A program made the position numbers and the translations under genes. A stretch of DNA of 64,000 bases from Streptomyces sp. NRRL F-2580 (lineage in GTDB: Bacteria; Actinomycetota; Actinomycetes; Streptomycetales; Streptomycetaceae), in NCBI RefSeq assembly GCF_000720115.1, contig NZ_JOIR01000042.1, positions 1 through 64,000 on the forward strand, given 5' to 3'. Below the pieces are notes generated by a model, which was given only the letters and a program-made list of their open reading frames with translations, was not told the DNA's origin and searched no databases. How positions within the stretch are numbered: the first letter of the stretch is position 1; every line of letters begins with the position of its first letter. Shown here piece by piece: positions 8,236 to 17,790 of this stretch.

Positions 8236-9034
8236 TACGGCCTCCGCAACACCAACCTCTCGGGCGCACCCGCCGCAAAGATCGAGTTCAGCGTCGACGA
8301 GCGGTGCCTCAAGGAGGGCTTCTGCGCCCCGGACAAGTTCGAGTCGAAGAACTACGGAGAGAAGCAGTACTGGTGGGACACTCCGTCCACTCTCCACTGC
8401 AAGGCCGGAAGCGACTGCTATGTCAGCTCGCCGACGTTCTGGACCCGCAAGCGCCTGACCGCCGTCACCACCAAGGCCCAGCGCACCGAGGGCTCCACCG
8501 ACCTCTCCTTCGTTGACAGGTGGAGCCTGTCCCACTACTTCCCGGAGCAGCGCACAGACACCTCCCCGCCGCTGTGGCTGGAATCCATCCTGCGCACGGG
8601 GTACAGCACCCAGAAGGACAGCGCCGACGCGCAGCTAAGCGAGTCGCTTCCCCTGGTTACCTTCCGCCCCAACGGGAAGGACATGCCGAACCGAGTCAAG
8701 GACGGCGAACGACCCCAGGCCCGACTTCGACCGCCTGCGGATCGAGAACATCGCCACCGAAACCGGCGGCGACATCCACGTCACCTACTCCGAACCCTGC
8801 GCGGTCGATGCACCACGCCCGCAGCCTGAAGCGAACACCAGCCGTTGCTACCCCGTCCACTGGTCACCGGACAGCAGCCTGGAGAACCCGCCGCTGGCGT
8901 GGTTCAACAAGTACGTCGTCACCGAGGTCACGGAGAAGGACCGCGTCGCCCTCCAGCCCGACGTCACCACCAAGTACAGCTACGAAGGTGACGCCGCCTG
9001 GGCCAAGGACACCGACGAGTTCTCCAAGCCCAAG
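8236..9034 (+). pseudogene. 5' part of the Rhs gene, frameshifted
   Basis: Rhs-like sequence (AAKIEFSVDERCLKEG, WDTPSTLHCKAGSDCYVSS, SLPLVTFRPNGKDMPNRVKDG) runs in one frame to about 8707. It continues one base out of frame as NDPRPDFDRLRIENIATE up to the ATG at 9035 and on into the long Rhs frame. The frame after the shift is open without a stop but has no ATG or GTG start before 9035. The usual signal peptide and the first several hundred residues of a streptomycete Rhs protein are missing. Confidence 0.7.
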
Positions 9035-12000
9035 ATGCGCACCTACAGCCAATGGCGCGGCTACGCCTCCGTCGTCACCACGCGAGGCACCACCACCCCC
9101 ACCACGGGCGAGTACGACGCGACCGAGCAGTCGGAGACCCGGACCCGGTACTTCCGCGGCATGTCGGGCGACGCCGGCCGCGTCAAGATCACGGTCAAGG
9201 ACTCCAACGGCGCCGACATCGCCGAGGACCTCCCCCAGTACCAGGGCATCGCGACAGAGACCACCACGTACACGAAGGTGGGCGGCACCCCACTCTCGCG
9301 CACCCTGACCTGGCCGTGGCACGAGAAGACCGGTGAACGGGCCAGGCCCGAGAACACCACGCTGTACGCCTACCGCTCCGGCACCTCACGCACGGACGAG
9401 ATCCAGTGGATCAGCAACGGCTCCACCCGCACCGTCCGCAAGCGCAACACCTTCGACAACAAGTACGACCCACAGTTCGATGCGTCCTACGGGCTCATCC
9501 AGGCCATCCAGTCCGAAGTGGTGACACCCAACGGCACGGGCGGCGAGCAGCTCAGCGACCAGACCTGCGCCAGCACCACCTACGTCCACAACACCACCGC
9601 ACACCTGATCGGCCTGGCCGCCGGCATCCGCACCACCGCGGGTGACTGCTCCCAGAAGGCCACCGGGGCACTGCTCTCGGAGACCCGTACCTCCTACGAC
9701 GCGCTCAACGCGTTCGGAGCCGCCCCCAGCAAGGGACTGGCCTACCAGGCCGACACCAACGACGGGGCCGGCACCGGCTGGATCACCACCGCGCGCACCG
9801 AGTACGACGCGCTCGGACGGCCCACCAAGGCCCTCGACGCGGCGAGCAATCCCGTCACGACGGTATACAGCCCGCCCACTGGTCCCGCGTTCACGGTGAC
9901 CAGCACCAACGCGCTGGGGCACACAACCAGCACCAAGAACGACCCCGGCCGCGGCGTGCCGGTGGAGGAAGCCGACGCCAACGGGCGGAAGGTCACCACC
10001 GCCTACGACGCCCTCGGCCGGGCCACGGCCGTCTGGACACCGTCACAGAAGCCCGGCACCGACAAGGCAGCCCACACCTTCGCCTACGAGATCAAGGAAC
10101 ACACACCGCCGACCGTCACCAGCGCCACCCTGCAGGACGACGGCACCTACAAGCAGTCGATCGCGATCTACGACGGCCTGCTGCGCCAGCGGCAGGGACA
10201 GACCGACGCATTGGGCGGCGGCCGCCTGATCACAGACACCCTGTACAACGCCAACGGCGCTGTCCGCCGGACCAACAACAACTACCTCGCCGAAGGCAAG
10301 CCCGAGAAGAAGATCTTCGTCCCCGAGTCCGATGGCGTCGTCCCCAATTCCACTCGGGTGGCCTACGACGGTGTCGGACGGGTGGTGCACACCACCACCT
10401 TCCACCGAACGGCCCCGCAGGACTCGAGCACCGTCGAGTACGGCGGCGACTGGACGAGGTCCCGGACCGGCATGTCGGCCGATGGCAAGACCCCGCTCAA
10501 GGGCAGCCGCGCGGTCAATACGACGGTTGACGCTCTCGGCCGTACCTCGCAGGTCGAGCACTACACCACCACCAAGTCCGACCTGACCAACTCCGCCTCG
10601 AACAAGACCAGCTACACCTACGACCTGCGCAACAAGCTGACCAAGGTGACCGACACCAAGGCCAACACCTGGTCCTACGCCTACGACGCACGTGGCCGGA
10701 TGACCACGTCGGACGACCCGGACACGGGCAAGTCGACCTTCACCTACAACAACCTCGACCAGCAGGTCTCTGTCACGAACTCCGCCGGCCAGGCACAGTT
10801 CACGACCTACGACGTACTTGGCCGCAAAACCGAACTACGGGACAATTCCCCCACCGGACCCAAGGTCGCCACCTGGACTTACGACACCCTGCCCAACGCA
10901 AAGGGCCAGCCGGTCGCATCCATCCGCTGGGCGGGCGACACCGCGTTCACGAGCGAGGTCACCGGCTACGACAGCGAGTACCGGCCCACCGGTTCGAAGA
11001 TCACGATTCCGGAGATCACAGGCACCCCTGAGTTCCCCGCAACCAAGGGACTCGCCGGCACCTACGCCTACAGCACCACCTACACCCCTACGGGCAAGGT
11101 CCAGTCGACGACCCTTCCGGCAACACCCGGCGGGCTCGCCGCCGAGAAGCTGATCACCCGGTACAACGCTGACGGCATGCCCCAGACCATGTCAGGCCTG
11201 ACCTGGTACACCGCCGAGACGGTCTACAGCCCCTTCGGCGAGGTCCTGCGCACGGCATCGGGCAGCGCCCCGAACCGTGTGTGGACGACCAACTCCTTCA
11301 ACCCGAACACCGGCCGGCTCAGCAGTACCGAGAACCACCGCGAGACCGCACCGAACCTCCTGTCCGCCACTGCCTACACCTACGACGCCGCCGGCAACCC
11401 CACGTCCATCACCGATACCCGGCCTGGCGCGACAGCCCAGCTGCCGCCAAACGCCGACCGCCAGTGCTTCACCTACGACGCTCTGGGTCAGCTGGTCAAG
11501 GCCTGGACCGGCAACACGGACACCTGCACGGAGCCCACCGATCTGGATCCGACGCACGCGACCGCAGGCCCGGACGGAGACGGCTACTGGCAGGAATACC
11601 AGTTCGACGCGATCGGCAACCGAACCCAGCTCCTCGACAAGGACCCCTCCAACGGCTCCACCCGCGAGAAGACGACCTACGCCTACGGCATTGAAATCGG
11701 GGGCGGCAACAAGAAGCAGCCTCATGCGCTCGCCCAGGCCGCGAAGACCACCACCAAGCCAGGTCTGACGGTCAACTCGCTCACCACCTACGCCTACGAC
11801 ACTCTCGGAAACACCACGACCCGCCGTATCGACGGCGACACCCAGACCCTGAATTGGGACCCCCGCAACAAGCTCACCCAAGCCAGCAGCCCGGGCATCG
11901 GCGCCGTTGCCGTCACCGGCCTCGCCGGCAAGTGCCTCGACGTCGACAGCAGCGCCACCCCCAACGCTGGAGGCGCCCTTCCCGTCCAGCTGCTGACCTG

Positions 12001-14218
12001 CAACGAGTCCAAGGCCCAGCAGTGGCGCCTGACCGGCGGCACCGTCCAGGCCCTCGGAAAGTGCCTCACCGCCGAAGGCGGCGAAGCCGTCCTGAAGCCC
12101 TGCGACAGCACCAACGAAGCCCAGAAGTTCACCTACCGCGCCGACAAGACCCTCTACAGCACAAAGGCCCAGGCCTGCGTCACTGTCCCCAACGACAATC
12201 CCGCTGAGGGCAACGACCTCGACATCTACACCTGCGTCGCCGGTGCCGCAGCCCAGCAGTGGACCTTCAGCAACAACGCCACCCAGTACCTCTACGACGC
12301 CTCCGGCAACCGTCTCGTCGAGGAAACCGGCAGCTCCCGCACCCTCCACCTCGGCGAAGCCGAGATCACCGTCAACAAAGCCGGCCAGGCCATGGACGCC
12401 GTCCGCTACTACAGCAACCCCGGCGCCCCCACCACCGTCCGCCGCACCAACGGCAAGACGACAGGCCACAGCCTCTCCGTCCAACTCAGCGACCACCACA
12501 ACACCGCCACCACCAGCGTCGAACAGGCAACCGGGCAGACGGTCACCCGCCGCAAGTCCGACCCCTACGGCAACCCCCGCGGCACCCAGCCCGGCAACTG
12601 GCCCGGCAGCCGCACCTTCCTCGGAACCGGGAACGACGACAACACCACGGGCCTGACCCACATCGGCGCCCGCGAGTACGAGCCCACCACGGGCCGCTTC
12701 ATCTCCGTCGACCCCGTCATCGACATCACCGACCCGCTCCAGATGAACGGGTACACCTACTCCAACGGCAACCCCATCTCCAACGCCGACCCGAGCGGCC
12801 TCAAGTACTTCGCAGGAGACAACGACGGCGGCTTCCAGTCCGCCCCGGAGAACGTCGTTGAAGCCGCCGAAAGGTACGTCCGCGGATACGGCGACGGCAG
12901 GCCCAAGGGCAACGGGGGAGGCCCCAAGAACAAAGGCAAAGACTGCGGCATCTTCTCGAAGTGCAACTGGAACAAGACGGTAAAGAGCACTAAGAAGTTC
13001 TGGAACGAAAACAAGGTATTTATCGTCTCGTTCACCACCGAAGTCGTCGTCGGAACCGCCTGCATAGCCACAGCAACCGCGACAGGCGTCGCAACCGGCG
13101 GAGCAGGATTCGCCCTGGCCGTCGGCTGCGGAGCACTCGCCGGAGCCGCAGGCGCCGCAGCAGCAAACTGGATGAACGAAGACGCGGACCACAGCACTAT
13201 GGGCGTCCTCACAGACATGACCGAAGGGGCGATCTGGGGTGCTGCGGGAGCCGTGGTTGGTGGTGCAGTCGGTGGCCTAGCGGCACACGCGGCGGCAAGG
13301 GTTGCAGAAGAGGGCGCAATACCCGCCGCGAAAGCCCTTGCCTCCCGCATCAAGTGCCTCGTCAACAGCTTCGCTACCGGAACACTCGTCCTGATGGCCG
13401 ACGGTACAACCAAGGCGATCGAGGACCTGCAACCCGGGGACATGGTCCTGGCAACCAATCCCGAGACCGGGGAAACCGCAGCCAAGGAAGCGACGGCCAT
13501 CATCCTCGGGGAGGGAGCCAAGAACCTCGTCGAGGTCAGCGTTGACTCTGACGGGAACCCCGAAACACCCGCCGAGAACATAACTGCCACCGACAAGCAC
13601 CCGTTCTGGGTTATCGGCGCCGCCAAGTGGAAAGACGCCACCGACCTCCAGCCTGGCGAGTGGCTCCGCACCAGCACCGGAGCGCACGTTCAGGTCAAGG
13701 CTGTCAAGCGTTGGACGACCCCACGCTCGACCGTCCACAACCTCACCATCGCCGACCTTCACACGTACTATGTGCTGGCGGGGGCCACTCCGGTCCTGGT
13801 TCACAATTGCGGTGGCGGGGTAGCACCCAACGGCACGCCTTGCGCATGCAACGGTTCTACCAATCCGTCCAACCTGGACCTCATTCAGTCCATCGCAACG
13901 CGAGCTGAGGCCAAGGTTGGTGGCAGTGGCGCAGTCGCGGGCACCAAGAAGCATAAATATGCCGAGACGTTGCTGAATCGCTACCAGGGAATCTACGGCT
14001 CTCGTGGACTGGTTGCAGAGCAGAGCTACCTGAATGGGGTTGTAGTGCCACATGGGACTGCGGGAAGTGCCCGCCCAGACGTATATGATCCAGCAGCTGG
14101 CATCATCTACGACTACAAGTTCCTTGTGCATCCTGGTAGAGGTATCGGTCAGCGGCAGGCAAATCTAAACGCCAATCAAGTTCCAGGGGCGTGGCTCACA
14201 ATCGAGGTGAATCCGTGA
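9035..14218 (+). CDS. Rhs/YD-repeat polymorphic toxin with ricin-B, HINT and REase-like toxin domain
   Basis: 1727 residues in this frame. Many YD repeats (TYDALGR-like) fill residues 1-900. A ricin-B lectin-like insert lies at about 953-1079 (GKCLDV, then QQWRL and QQWTF). The Rhs core ends near 1257 (LTHIGAREYEPTTGRF, NADPSGL). Gly/Ala-rich hydrophobic segments lie at about 1325-1420. A HINT autoprotease domain covers about 1441-1592 (C1441 in SRIKCLVNSFATGT, ending TPVLVHNC). The last 135 residues are the toxin, with E1644 (KYAETL), D1682 (ARPDVYD) and D1693/K1695 (YDYKF): a PD-(D/E)xK nuclease pattern. The 5' end is truncated and frameshifted upstream of 9035, so export is doubtful. Confidence 0.88.
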   Translation: MRTYSQWRGYASVVTTRGTTTPTTGEYDATEQSETRTRYFRGMSGDAGRVKITVKDSNGADIAEDLPQYQGIATETTTYTKVGGTPLSRTLTWPWHEKTGERARPENTTLYAYRSGTSRTDEIQWISNGSTRTVRKRNTFDNKYDPQFDASYGLIQAIQSEVVTPNGTGGEQLSDQTCASTTYVHNTTAHLIGLAAGIRTTAGDCSQKATGALLSETRTSYDALNAFGAAPSKGLAYQADTNDGAGTGWITTARTEYDALGRPTKALDAASNPVTTVYSPPTGPAFTVTSTNALGHTTSTKNDPGRGVPVEEADANGRKVTTAYDALGRATAVWTPSQKPGTDKAAHTFAYEIKEHTPPTVTSATLQDDGTYKQSIAIYDGLLRQRQGQTDALGGGRLITDTLYNANGAVRRTNNNYLAEGKPEKKIFVPESDGVVPNSTRVAYDGVGRVVHTTTFHRTAPQDSSTVEYGGDWTRSRTGMSADGKTPLKGSRAVNTTVDALGRTSQVEHYTTTKSDLTNSASNKTSYTYDLRNKLTKVTDTKANTWSYAYDARGRMTTSDDPDTGKSTFTYNNLDQQVSVTNSAGQAQFTTYDVLGRKTELRDNSPTGPKVATWTYDTLPNAKGQPVASIRWAGDTAFTSEVTGYDSEYRPTGSKITIPEITGTPEFPATKGLAGTYAYSTTYTPTGKVQSTTLPATPGGLAAEKLITRYNADGMPQTMSGLTWYTAETVYSPFGEVLRTASGSAPNRVWTTNSFNPNTGRLSSTENHRETAPNLLSATAYTYDAAGNPTSITDTRPGATAQLPPNADRQCFTYDALGQLVKAWTGNTDTCTEPTDLDPTHATAGPDGDGYWQEYQFDAIGNRTQLLDKDPSNGSTREKTTYAYGIEIGGGNKKQPHALAQAAKTTTKPGLTVNSLTTYAYDTLGNTTTRRIDGDTQTLNWDPRNKLTQASSPGIGAVAVTGLAGKCLDVDSSATPNAGGALPVQLLTCNESKAQQWRLTGGTVQALGKCLTAEGGEAVLKPCDSTNEAQKFTYRADKTLYSTKAQACVTVPNDNPAEGNDLDIYTCVAGAAAQQWTFSNNATQYLYDASGNRLVEETGSSRTLHLGEAEITVNKAGQAMDAVRYYSNPGAPTTVRRTNGKTTGHSLSVQLSDHHNTATTSVEQATGQTVTRRKSDPYGNPRGTQPGNWPGSRTFLGTGNDDNTTGLTHIGAREYEPTTGRFISVDPVIDITDPLQMNGYTYSNGNPISNADPSGLKYFAGDNDGGFQSAPENVVEAAERYVRGYGDGRPKGNGGGPKNKGKDCGIFSKCNWNKTVKSTKKFWNENKVFIVSFTTEVVVGTACIATATATGVATGGAGFALAVGCGALAGAAGAAAANWMNEDADHSTMGVLTDMTEGAIWGAAGAVVGGAVGGLAAHAAARVAEEGAIPAAKALASRIKCLVNSFATGTLVLMADGTTKAIEDLQPGDMVLATNPETGETAAKEATAIILGEGAKNLVEVSVDSDGNPETPAENITATDKHPFWVIGAAKWKDATDLQPGEWLRTSTGAHVQVKAVKRWTTPRSTVHNLTIADLHTYYVLAGATPVLVHNCGGGVAPNGTPCACNGSTNPSNLDLIQSIATRAEAKVGGSGAVAGTKKHKYAETLLNRYQGIYGSRGLVAEQSYLNGVVVPHGTAGSARPDVYDPAAGIIYDYKFLVHPGRGIGQRQANLNANQVPGAWLTIEVNP

Positions 14219-14904
14219 CCAAGTCAGACGTGGCTACGCCGCGCCGTGTGACATCGGACTGGGTTGCAGAGTTCCCGGGCTTCGATGCCTGGCGTCCGAT
14301 GCATCTCCTGCGCCGAATCGGTCCGGTTGTCCAGGGAATCTGCCTCGACCGGTCAACGTCTGGGGACGGATACACCCCAACTGTGCACGTTCATGCGCTG
14401 ACCAGGGAGTTTCCGGTGATCTCTCTGATGTTGGGGCAGCGCCTTGAGCGAACCTCAGGTCAGCCGGAACGCATTCTCTTCTCGCGGCATGGGGTCGAGT
14501 TCCAGGATGCGGCGCGCACATTGGCTGAGCAGAGCAGGCTCCCTGTCGGGAGCCCTCCGTCGCTGGAACAGATCGTCAAGGAATACCATTCCGCCTCTAT
14601 CGCTCGGCAAGAATCGGGACTCCCACCAGCCGTCATGGAAATAGAGGACAGCGTCCTTATTTCTGCCGCGGCTGAGAGATCTGATCTGGTTGCAGAAGGG
14701 CTGAACCTAGCCAGCGAGCTCGCGAATGTCTGGCCGAAGGCGAGACTGCCGCTCGACTGGGTGAGCTCGGAGGCGTGGCTTGATGGTCTCGCTTCCAAGG
14801 TGCGTGATAGCGGCTCGCTATCTGCGATCGTCAATCGTCAGGTCATCAAACACAAACTGAGCAAGATTCGAGAAGCAGCAGTCGGTAACGAAGGTGCGCC
14901 CTGA
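14215..14904 (+). CDS. Probable cognate immunity protein of the Rhs toxin
   Basis: 229 residues from GTG 14215, which overlaps the Rhs stop codon by four bases (GTGA); GAGGTGA upstream serves as ribosome site. A longer reading from 14191 lies inside the Rhs gene. The protein is soluble and mixed alpha/beta, with no signal peptide or membrane segment and no family I can name. Position directly after the toxin domain, with overlap, is the classic placement of an immunity gene. Its codon use and somewhat lower GC match the toxin tip, as expected for a swapped toxin/immunity cassette. Confidence 0.7.
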   Translation: MTKSDVATPRRVTSDWVAEFPGFDAWRPMHLLRRIGPVVQGICLDRSTSGDGYTPTVHVHALTREFPVISLMLGQRLERTSGQPERILFSRHGVEFQDAARTLAEQSRLPVGSPPSLEQIVKEYHSASIARQESGLPPAVMEIEDSVLISAAAERSDLVAEGLNLASELANVWPKARLPLDWVSSEAWLDGLASKVRDSGSLSAIVNRQVIKHKLSKIREAAVGNEGAP

Positions 14905-14972
14905 ATAAATTCGCCTGATCGGCGATTCGTGAAGTCTGAATATTGCAGCTTTGCGATTCTGGGCAAAGTTTG

Positions 14973-15025
14973 AAACCGAAGATGCCCCCTCTTCAGCCCA
15001 TTCGAAGAGGGGGCATCTTCGGTTT
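14973..15025. terminator. Strong bidirectional terminator hairpin
   Basis: A perfect 21-bp inverted repeat (arms 14973-14993 and 15005-15025, 11-base loop) flanked by A and T runs. It separates the plus-strand immunity gene from the convergent integrase fragment. Confidence 0.85.
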
Positions 15026-15048
15026 TGACGGCAACGGTGACGGCAACG

Positions 15049-15705
15049 TCAGCGGACGGCTGCTGTGGCCGGTGGGTCGTCAGGGTGGTCGTCGGGCCGA
15101 CCGAGGGCGTCGTTGAGGGTGTCGATGGCCTGACGTTGGAGGCGGAGCCTTACGTGGGCGTAGACGCCGGCGGTGACGCCGATGTGGGCGTGGCCGAGGA
15201 GTTCTTTGATAACGACGAGGTCGACGCCCTGCTCCAGCAGCAAGGTCGCCGTCGAGTGCCGTAGATCGTGGAAGCGGATGCGGCGCAGCCCTGCACGGCT
15301 GAGGAATGCCGCGAAGCGGCGGGTCATGTTGGCCGGGTCCAAGGGGCCACCTTCCGGAGTGGTGAATACCAGACCGCTGCCCCTCCAAGACACCCCGGCC
15401 GTGTTGCGCTCTTCGTCCTGTCGAGCCTGGTGGCTACGCAGTGAGTGGACGCACTCGGTCGGCAGGGCGATGCGGCGTTCGGATGCTCGGGTCTTGGTGG
15501 GAAGGACGGTCAGGCCGCCGGTTCGGGTGCGCTGGAGCGAGCGGCGGATACTGGCGGTGCCTGAGCCAAGGTCGAGGTCTTCCCAGTGGAGGCCGAGGAG
15601 TTCGCCTTTGCGGAGGCCGGTGCGCAGGGCGAGTTCGTACAGCGCGTGGAGCCGGTCGGCGTGGGCCGCTTGCAGCCCGTGGGAGAGGCCAGCGGAACCG
15701 AACAC
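15049..15705 (-). pseudogene. Tyrosine-recombinase integrase, N-terminus missing
   Basis: 218 residues with the complete catalytic core of an actinobacterial phage/ICE-type integrase: Arg in LALRTGLRKGELLGL, HDLRHS (HxxR), the LLGHAHIGVT histidine and the Tyr in GVYAHV. The first 150-200 residues, with the SAM-like arm and core-binding domains, are absent. Upstream of about 15700 the DNA is instead the 3' end of an oppositely oriented transposase gene. The protein should therefore be inactive for site-specific recombination, and no att site could be assigned. Confidence 0.8.
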
Positions 15706-15929
15706 TCACCCCTGCCCGGGTCCGCCGCGGGTTCAGGAACCTGCGCGCGAAGACCGGCACGCCAGCCGGTGCACCAAAACCCACCCGCCCCGGCCCCGGC
15801 AGGCCGCCCGGCTCAAAGAATTGGCGGCCCGCTACCCGCTACGACGTCGGACGCGTCCTCGCCACCGGCGAGGCGTATGCCCGGCCCGCCCACCACAGCG
15901 TCGGCACCAAACCCCGCAGAACAGGCTGA
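15704..15929 (+). pseudogene. Transposase C-terminal relic
   Basis: Plus-strand frame reads VRRGFRNLRAKTG, APKPTRPGPGRPPGSKN and YDVGRVLATGEAYARPAHH to a TGA at 15927. This Pro/Gly/Arg-rich ending is characteristic of a common streptomycete DDE transposase. Only the last 70 or so codons remain, and the junction coincides with the point where the integrase loses its N-terminus. An insertion followed by deletion explains both. Confidence 0.6.
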
Positions 15930-15961
15930 CAAGCGGCATTGAGGATCAGCACACTGAGCGC

Positions 15962-16228
15962 ATGCGATACGAGGAGAAGGCGAAGCTCACCGCGGCGAGA
16001 GCCCTGGTCCCGGCAGCCATCCTTCTCACCTCACCAGTGCTGCTGATAGCCGGAGCACCCATCCGCCGCCGATACCTCCGCTACGTCTACCGGGATGAGG
16101 CCCCAGCGATCCTGGACAAGGAGCAGGGCCGAATCAGCGTCCACTGGTTCGTGGTCATGAGCCCACTTCTTGGATGGCTCTGCCGGCCCACAGAGGCGCT
16201 CGCCCGACTCATCTCGTGCCGAGGTTAA
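15962..16228 (+). CDS. Small membrane protein of unknown function
   Basis: 88 residues from ATG 15962. Residues 15-32 are hydrophobic (VPAAILLTSPVLLIAG), and a second weak segment lies near 65-75 (FVVMSPLLGWL). Basic residues flank the first segment. The ribosome site is weak (GAGGATC, distant). No family recognised; it could also be a remnant. Confidence 0.45.
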   Translation: MRYEEKAKLTAARALVPAAILLTSPVLLIAGAPIRRRYLRYVYRDEAPAILDKEQGRISVHWFVVMSPLLGWLCRPTEALARLISCRG

Positions 16229-16385
16229 ACGGCAAGGTGAGTACCTGTTCCTGAACCTCGACCGCGCGCCTGGTGTAAGGAGCGCTGTAGTTGGCCTTGG
16301 TGTGGCTGTTGGTGGCCCGCAGGGTAGTTGGCGCGTCGACCGGACGGGCGACGCGATAGCTGGCCGTCGGATGCACTCCACCCCG

Positions 16386-16428
16386 ACCGCCCCTGCCGAC
16401 TCCCTTCCCAGGAACCGGCAGGGGCGGT
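16386..16428 (-). terminator. Terminator hairpin after the GyrB-like gene
   Basis: A 13-bp perfect inverted repeat, ACCGCCCCTGCCG at 16386-16398 and its complement at 16416-16428, lies 11 bases downstream of the GyrB-like gene's stop. A GC-rich hairpin without a U-tract is usual in Streptomyces. Confidence 0.6.
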
Positions 16429-16438
16429 TCGCGGCTGC

Positions 16439-17605
16439 CTAGTCCTGGCCGGCGCCCTGGATGATCCGGCCGACGATGGCTGCGGCCTGCTCTGGGTGCC
16501 TTTCCAGCCATGTGCCAAGGTGTTCCCGTACGGCCTCGGCGACGCTGTTGCGCACTGCGGATCCGCCCAGCACGCCGCGCGTGGAGCCCGAGAACTCGGG
16601 CCGGTCCAGCTTCACCGACACGACCGCCGTCAGACCGTCGCCGATCTGGTCGACGCTGAGATCGGGGGCTGCCTCCGCCAGGAGCCGCCGCTCCCTCACG
16701 TGCGCGTTGACCGCGGCCGCCACCCCGTCGCGGAACCCTGCCATGTGCGTGCCGCCGTAGGGTGTGAGCTCGCTGTTGGCGTAGCTCTGGAGCCGCTCCC
16801 CGTGGGAGACACGCCACCTCAGGGCCACCTCGACCGTCCCGGCAATCCGCGGGTGCTCCCGCTCGAAGCCGATGACGTCCGGGTGAACCGATGCTCCCGC
16901 CTGCGCGTCGAGGAAGACGACGAAGTCCCGAGCCCCGCCCGGGAACCGGCACCGCACTGATCGGGACCCGCCCGGGGGGCGTTCGTCGGTCAGCGAGATG
17001 TCCAGGCCCCGGTTGAGGAAGGCCAGTTCCCTGAAGTGCTCCGCCAGCACGGCGAACGAGCACTCCGCCGTCTCGAAGATGTCGGTGTCGGGCCAGAAGG
17101 CGATGGTGGTCCCGCCTCTGGTCGTCGGTCCTGCACTTGTGGGTGGGGTGAGCGCGACGCCGCGCGCGTACTCCTGGACCCAGTGGACCCCCTTGCGCCG
17201 CACCTCGGCTGTCAGGCGGCTCGACAGGGCGTTGGTGACGCAGGGCCCGACGCCGAAGAGGCTCATGGCCACAGCCTGGCGACCGCCTGGCTCCGCCCCC
17301 GGGTGCATTTGGGTCAGTAGGGCTTCAAGGCCGGGACCGCCTGCGTCTCCTGCGGCCTCAACGGGGACACCCGGCCCGTCGTCGGCGACACGTACGCCAC
17401 CGTCGGACGTGAGGGTGACGTCGACAGCGCTGGCACGGCCGGCCAGGACTTCGTTCACCGCCCGGCCGACGACATCGAACACCATCTGGTGCAAGCCGCG
17501 CTGGCTGGTCGAGCCAACGTACATCCCGGGCCGCTTCCGAACGGCTTCCAACCCCTCCAGTACCTGGATGTGGCTGGCGTCGTACGGGTTGTCGGCGTCA
17601 CTCAT
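16439..17605 (-). CDS. GyrB-like protein: GHKL and transducer domains only, altered ATP site
   Basis: 388 residues, about half a normal GyrB. It begins like GyrB (YDASHIQVLEGLEAVRKRPG, MYVGST) and keeps the GHKL ATPase and transducer domains (NSELTPYGGTHMAGFRDG). It ends before any TOPRIM domain. Key ATP-site residues of E. coli GyrB are changed: FEVVDNAIDE reads FDVVGRAVNE here, so the catalytic Glu42 is Asp44 and the Mg-binding Asn46 is Arg48. DDGRG reads DDGPG, and the glycine-rich lid is altered. ATP hydrolysis as in gyrase is unlikely. It may be a regulator or decoy of gyrase (speculative) or a decaying paralogue; the long open frame argues for selection. Confidence 0.8.
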   Translation of the reverse strand: MSDADNPYDASHIQVLEGLEAVRKRPGMYVGSTSQRGLHQMVFDVVGRAVNEVLAGRASAVDVTLTSDGGVRVADDGPGVPVEAAGDAGGPGLEALLTQMHPGAEPGGRQAVAMSLFGVGPCVTNALSSRLTAEVRRKGVHWVQEYARGVALTPPTSAGPTTRGGTTIAFWPDTDIFETAECSFAVLAEHFRELAFLNRGLDISLTDERPPGGSRSVRCRFPGGARDFVVFLDAQAGASVHPDVIGFEREHPRIAGTVEVALRWRVSHGERLQSYANSELTPYGGTHMAGFRDGVAAAVNAHVRERRLLAEAAPDLSVDQIGDGLTAVVSVKLDRPEFSGSTRGVLGGSAVRNSVAEAVREHLGTWLERHPEQAAAIVGRIIQGAGQD

Positions 17606-17653
17606 TCAGTCCCCCCAATGGTGTCTCCAGCAGAGCCTCCAGCCTAGGCGGAT

Positions 17654-17790
17654 CTAGGGAAAATGCCAGGTCAGGCCGTATTCGTCGAGGGCGTGGACGG
17701 GCGGGTGGGCGCCTGCTTGGAGGACGTCGGCCCAGGGGATCGCGCGCCGCTGTAGGGGGCAGCCGGGGGCCTGCGGAGACCGCGACGGAC
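17654..17790 (-). pseudogene. C-terminal relic of an unknown gene
   Basis: A minus-strand frame ends at a TAG at 17654 and reads GCPLQRRAIPWADVLQAG then HPPVHALDEYGLTWHFP. It looks like the natural end of a protein but has no start. The family is not recognised; its parent gene is absent. Confidence 0.25.

Noticed and set aside
11192..13192. 666-codon minus-strand open frame
   Set aside because: Antisense to the Rhs gene; its Val/Gly-rich composition mirrors the Rhs codon pattern.
16209..17063. 284-codon minus-strand frame overlapping the GyrB-like gene
   Set aside because: Out of frame with the GyrB-like protein, which has family motifs; Arg/Gly-rich shadow.
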